From NCBI RefSeq assembly GCF_036365825.1, contig NZ_CP142675.1, positions 1,992,501 through 2,056,500 of the forward strand: a DNA stretch of 64,000 nt, written 5' to 3'. Position numbers and translations under genes: made by a program. The stretch's first letter is position 1, and each line of letters begins with the position of its first letter. This DNA comes from Qipengyuania sp. HL-TH1 (GTDB lineage: Bacteria > Pseudomonadota > Alphaproteobacteria > Sphingomonadales > Sphingomonadaceae). The notes under the pieces were generated by a model. The model saw nothing but the letters and a program-made list of their open reading frames with translations, had not been told where the DNA came from and searched no databases. Of the stretch, positions 62,779-64,000 are shown piece after piece.

Positions 62779-64000
62779 CTAGGCGATGTCCCGCCGGTGC
62801 GCGCCGTGAGCACCGTCGAGCCATTCCAGCTGTTCGAGAATGACCGGCGTGACATCGCGGTGCGCGTTGTGGCCGATGAACAGGTCCATATGGCCGTAAT
62901 TCGGCACGATCCGCTGCTGGTATAGCTCGGGCTTGTTCTTGTCCTGCAACCAGACGCGCGTGCGCTGGCCGCTTTCGGGATAGAACAGCTTGTTGGTCGC
63001 ACCCGACAGGAAGCTGATCGGCAGCGCCAGACGGCGCGCGGCTTCGTCGCTCGTATAGACGGCCTGCCCTTCGGCATCGACCGCCAGCCCCTTGCGCATG
63101 ACCTCCTGCAAATGCTCGAACGGCTTGAGCGATACGCGGCTGAACATGCTGCCCAGCGCCAGATGCGTATCGTGACCCAGCTGGCTGTGGTCCCAGCTCG
63201 GACCGAACACGCCGAACACGCGGCGGCAGGTGGGGTTCTTGCACGCCTGCCCTTCCGGTACGGGGATCTGGTAGGCGATGGCATCGATCTCGTAATCGGC
63301 GTCGGTCCCCTGGCTAACGAAGTCGAGATGTCCGTCGAGCAGCGAGATTTGCCCGAGCGTCCCGGCCACACCCAGATCGGCTTTCATGTAGTTCAGCCAG
63401 TCGGTTACCGGATGCAGCGTAAGCTGCGAGGAAATCAACGAGCGCACGCCCGACACCCAGCCCGCGCCGATTCCCATGAGCAAGCTCATCGAGCCTACGC
63501 AATGGGCGATCGCCTGCACGCTGTCGGCGCCGCTGACCTTGCGGATCCGGGCAATCGCAGCGGGCCAATCGAAACGCGCGATATCGTCGATCGTGAATTC
63601 GGGCGGGTGTTCGGTGTCATTGCCCGCATCGGCGCTTGCCCGGTAATCGAACAGCCACACGTCATAGCCCTGCGCCACGAGGCTTTCGGCGAGATTTTCC
63701 TCGACCGTCGGCGTGGCGAAGCTGGACGCGCGCACCGAGAAGCCGGGTGCGAGCACCAGCGGTCCGCGCGCACCGCCGCGATAGCGGGTCAGGCCGACGC
63801 TGGCCCCGTCCTCCGTCGGCACGATATGCTTTTCGGCTGGCGGCAACCGCAGTTTGCGATCCACCAGCTTGGCCGCATCCTTGCTCGCAAAATCGTTCAG
63901 TGTCGCCAGCATCCCGCCATAGGAGCGGAACACGGTCATGGCGAAGAAGCCCGCGTATTTGGCGACGAAATAGGTATCGATCGCCTTCTTCGCGCGCGGG
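62779..64000 (-). CDS. Alpha/beta-hydrolase with cysteine nucleophile, runs off right edge
   Basis: The 3' end and stop are in the window and the frame stays open to base 64000 without a convincing start, so the gene is cut by the edge. At least 406 codons are visible. An internal Met at 63939 is within continuous coding (KKAIDTYFVAKYAGFFAM). The nucleophile elbow reads AIAHCVGSMS, with Cys where serine is usual, plus VPNYGHMDLFIG as the His motif and LSGATNKLFYPES near the acid. PHA synthases share the Cys-Asp-His plan. It may be the C-terminal part of a fusion, for example with a GMC oxidoreductase. Confidence 0.75.
   Translation of the reverse strand, partial: PRAKKAIDTYFVAKYAGFFAMTVFRSYGGMLATLNDFASKDAAKLVDRKLRLPPAEKHIVPTEDGASVGLTRYRGGARGPLVLAPGFSVRASSFATPTVEENLAESLVAQGYDVWLFDYRASADAGNDTEHPPEFTIDDIARFDWPAAIARIRKVSGADSVQAIAHCVGSMSLLMGIGAGWVSGVRSLISSQLTLHPVTDWLNYMKADLGVAGTLGQISLLDGHLDFVSQGTDADYEIDAIAYQIPVPEGQACKNPTCRRVFGVFGPSWDHSQLGHDTHLALGSMFSRVSLKPFEHLQEVMRKGLAVDAEGQAVYTSDEAARRLALPISFLSGATNKLFYPESGQRTRVWLQDKNKPELYQQRIVPNYGHMDLFIGHNAHRDVTPVILEQLEWLDGAHGAHRRDIA

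Overview
The window is a GC-rich (mostly low-to-mid 60s % by eye) chromosomal segment of an alphaproteobacterium. It is most likely a sphingomonad of the Erythrobacteraceae type (Erythrobacter/Altererythrobacter/Qipengyuania-like). The case rests on the large TonB-dependent receptors, the ubiquinol-cytochrome c chaperone and COQ9 genes, the DUF1134 (EipA-type) protein, and house-keeping genes in typical alphaproteobacterial arrangements. The genus is an inference. There is no phage, transposase or CRISPR array. One tRNA-Ser(GCT) gene lies at 24689-24780.

Left third (1-24.8 kb), mostly ordinary. A noncoding leader unusually dense in GANTC sites precedes a polysaccharide flippase, a two-lobed retropepsin-like protease, an Atm1-type ABC exporter and a SulP transporter. 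Next come a DJ-1/PfpI protein, the hslV-hslU-ACT operon, bamE divergent from a UQCC-DUF177-GNAT operon, ssb, feoAB, an ankyrin-COQ9 pair, SCO, a YcgN-like protein with a YgjP-like metallopeptidase, ribD-ribE, an MsrQ-like membrane protein, an aminotransferase and an EipA-like protein. An AT-rich membrane-protein gene sits between the 3' end of ssb and a decayed second copy of the ssb 3' end.

Middle (24.8-45.2 kb), a pectin/uronate utilisation locus. A secreted pectate lyase is divergent from a long operon of TonB receptor, esterase, GH43 and TRAP dctP-dctQ-dctM. Further transcription units carry uxaC plus a mannitol-dehydrogenase-family uronate reductase, a fused altronate dehydratase, a DhuI-like RpiB-family isomerase with a KduD-type reductase, KDG kinase and carboxylesterase, a LacI-family regulator, and a hydratase-family enzyme. 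I find the same 15-bp element (GGWAACCGGTGTCAA) in four intergenic regions in front of these units, with a variant in a fifth position. This strongly suggests one LacI regulon. Together the genes would depolymerise pectin, import the fragments, and convert galacturonate and 4-deoxy-5-ketouronate to KDG and KDPG.

Iron block (45.3-51.5 kb). A seven-gene same-strand run has exbB, exbD, tonB, a siderophore receptor, a PiuC-type dioxygenase, a ferric-reductase-like membrane protein and a small PepSY-like protein. A Fur-box-like palindrome lies upstream.

Right end (51.5-62.8 kb), a sulfide/persulfide island. An ArsR-family regulator and a peroxiredoxin are divergent from a tightly coupled operon: persulfide dioxygenase, a split YeeE/YedE transporter, a DUF442 sulfurtransferase, type II sulfide:quinone oxidoreductase, a SulP transporter and a 53-residue HTH protein. 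A cyanide-insensitive-type bd oxidase (cioAB plus a DUF2474 peptide), a second peroxiredoxin and an MBL-rhodanese fusion follow. SQR would feed electrons from sulfide to quinone and the bd oxidase would drain them without the sulfide-sensitive haem-copper route. The window ends inside an alpha/beta-hydrolase gene with a cysteine in the nucleophile position.
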